Under the pieces are notes generated by a model. It had not been told where the DNA came from, made no database searches, and saw only the letters and a list, made by a program, of their open reading frames with translations. A program made the position numbers and the translations under genes. Positions 5,927 to 6,028 of a stretch of DNA of 6,028 nucleotides are shown in pieces; within the stretch, counting starts at the first letter, position 1; each line of letters opens with the position of its first letter. The stretch is from Thermoplasmata archaeon (GTDB taxonomy: Archaea > Thermoplasmatota > Thermoplasmata > Halarchaeoplasmatales > Halarchaeoplasmataceae). Location of the stretch: contig JAFDUB010000095.1 in the NCBI GenBank assembly GCA_019594025.1, positions 1 through 6,028 of the forward strand, read 5' to 3'.

Positions 5927-5931
5927 TATTT

Positions 5932-5953
5932 TAATTAGATTATGTACTAATTA
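5932..5953. promoter_or_regulatory. Inverted repeat TAATTAG-N8-CTAATTA overlapping the right-hand promoter
   Basis: Perfect 7-bp arms at 5932-5938 and 5947-5953. The right arm overlaps the proposed TATA box of the gene at 5983, so a bound protein would block that promoter. The arms are all A/T except one base, which makes chance more likely than for the GTTTCGG repeat. Confidence 0.35.
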
Positions 5954-5958
5954 TAATT
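5951..5958 (+). promoter_or_regulatory. Probable TATA box of the gene at 5983
   Basis: TTATAATT is centred about 28-29 bp before the ATG at 5983. A transcription start near 5981 would give a leader of two or three bases at most, close to the leaderless pattern of rpiA and usp. Confidence 0.4.
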
Positions 5959-5982
5959 GCCTTGGGATGCACTAACAAAAGG

Positions 5983-6028
5983 ATGAACCCTAAGGTAGTA
6001 CAGCAAGTAAACAGAGAAATTGATTCTC
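5983..6028 (+). CDS. Start of an unidentified gene, cut by the right window edge
   Basis: From ATG 5983 the frame is open to the end of the window and encodes MNPKVVQQVNREIDS. Fifteen residues are too few to name a family, and I do not. The gene is inferred from the well placed TATA box (5951-5958), the absence of another start (ATG 5967 stops after two codons), and its divergent position opposite the 194-residue regulator, which often marks a regulator's target gene. AAAAGG directly abuts the ATG and is too close to act as an SD. Confidence 0.5.
   Translation, partial: MNPKVVQQVNREIDS

Noticed and set aside
5460..5938. Three plus-strand frames opposite the 194-residue regulator
   Set aside because: They are antisense shadows; the minus-strand frame has a clear winged helix and promoter.

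Overview
The window is ordinary euryarchaeal chromosome of moderate, somewhat AT-rich composition. The archaeal assignment rests on three things: a 49-residue L40e ribosomal protein gene, a type IA topoisomerase ending in several C4 zinc fingers, and promoters of the archaeal TATA-box type with GGTG-type Shine-Dalgarno (SD) sequences. The lineage within Euryarchaeota cannot be fixed from this piece. I see no mobile element, CRISPR array, tRNA or rRNA.

Layout, left to right. (1) The 3' end of topA (+) meets rpl40e (-), and their stop codons overlap. (2) rpl40e and rpiA (ribose-5-phosphate isomerase A, +) are divergent around a 115-bp promoter region. (3) rpiA converges with, and overlaps, a small winged-helix regulator (-). 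(4) That regulator is divergent from a two-gene operon (+) made of a tandem-domain universal stress protein and an ion/anion permease of the ArsB/NhaD type. (5) The permease converges with, and overlaps by 25 bp, the enolase gene eno (-). (6) Upstream of eno lies a second, 194-residue winged-helix regulator (-). (7) That regulator is divergent from the first 15 codons of a gene (+) running off the right edge. The 122 bp between them hold two inverted repeats that look like operators.

Functionally, rpiA (pentose phosphate supply for nucleotides) and eno (lower glycolysis/gluconeogenesis) are central carbon genes. topA and rpl40e are information-processing genes. The Usp-permease pair is probably a stress- or ion-related transport unit. 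Neither regulator has an identifiable effector.

The most informative pattern is in the starts of the genes. Four genes (rpl40e, the small regulator, the permease, eno) have the same element, AGGTG followed by exactly six bases and then the start codon. Because of that spacing the GTG inside the SD is itself an in-frame start triplet nine bases upstream, so automatic start calls are likely to be three codons too long. Three genes (rpiA, usp, the 194-residue regulator), and probably the partial one at the right edge, have no SD but a TATA box about 25-30 bp before the start codon, the arrangement of leaderless mRNAs. All three convergent pairs overlap at their 3' ends. No gene-free stretch exceeds 150 bp. 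I found no convincing new multi-gene system; the right-hand divergent regulator/operator region is the best lead.
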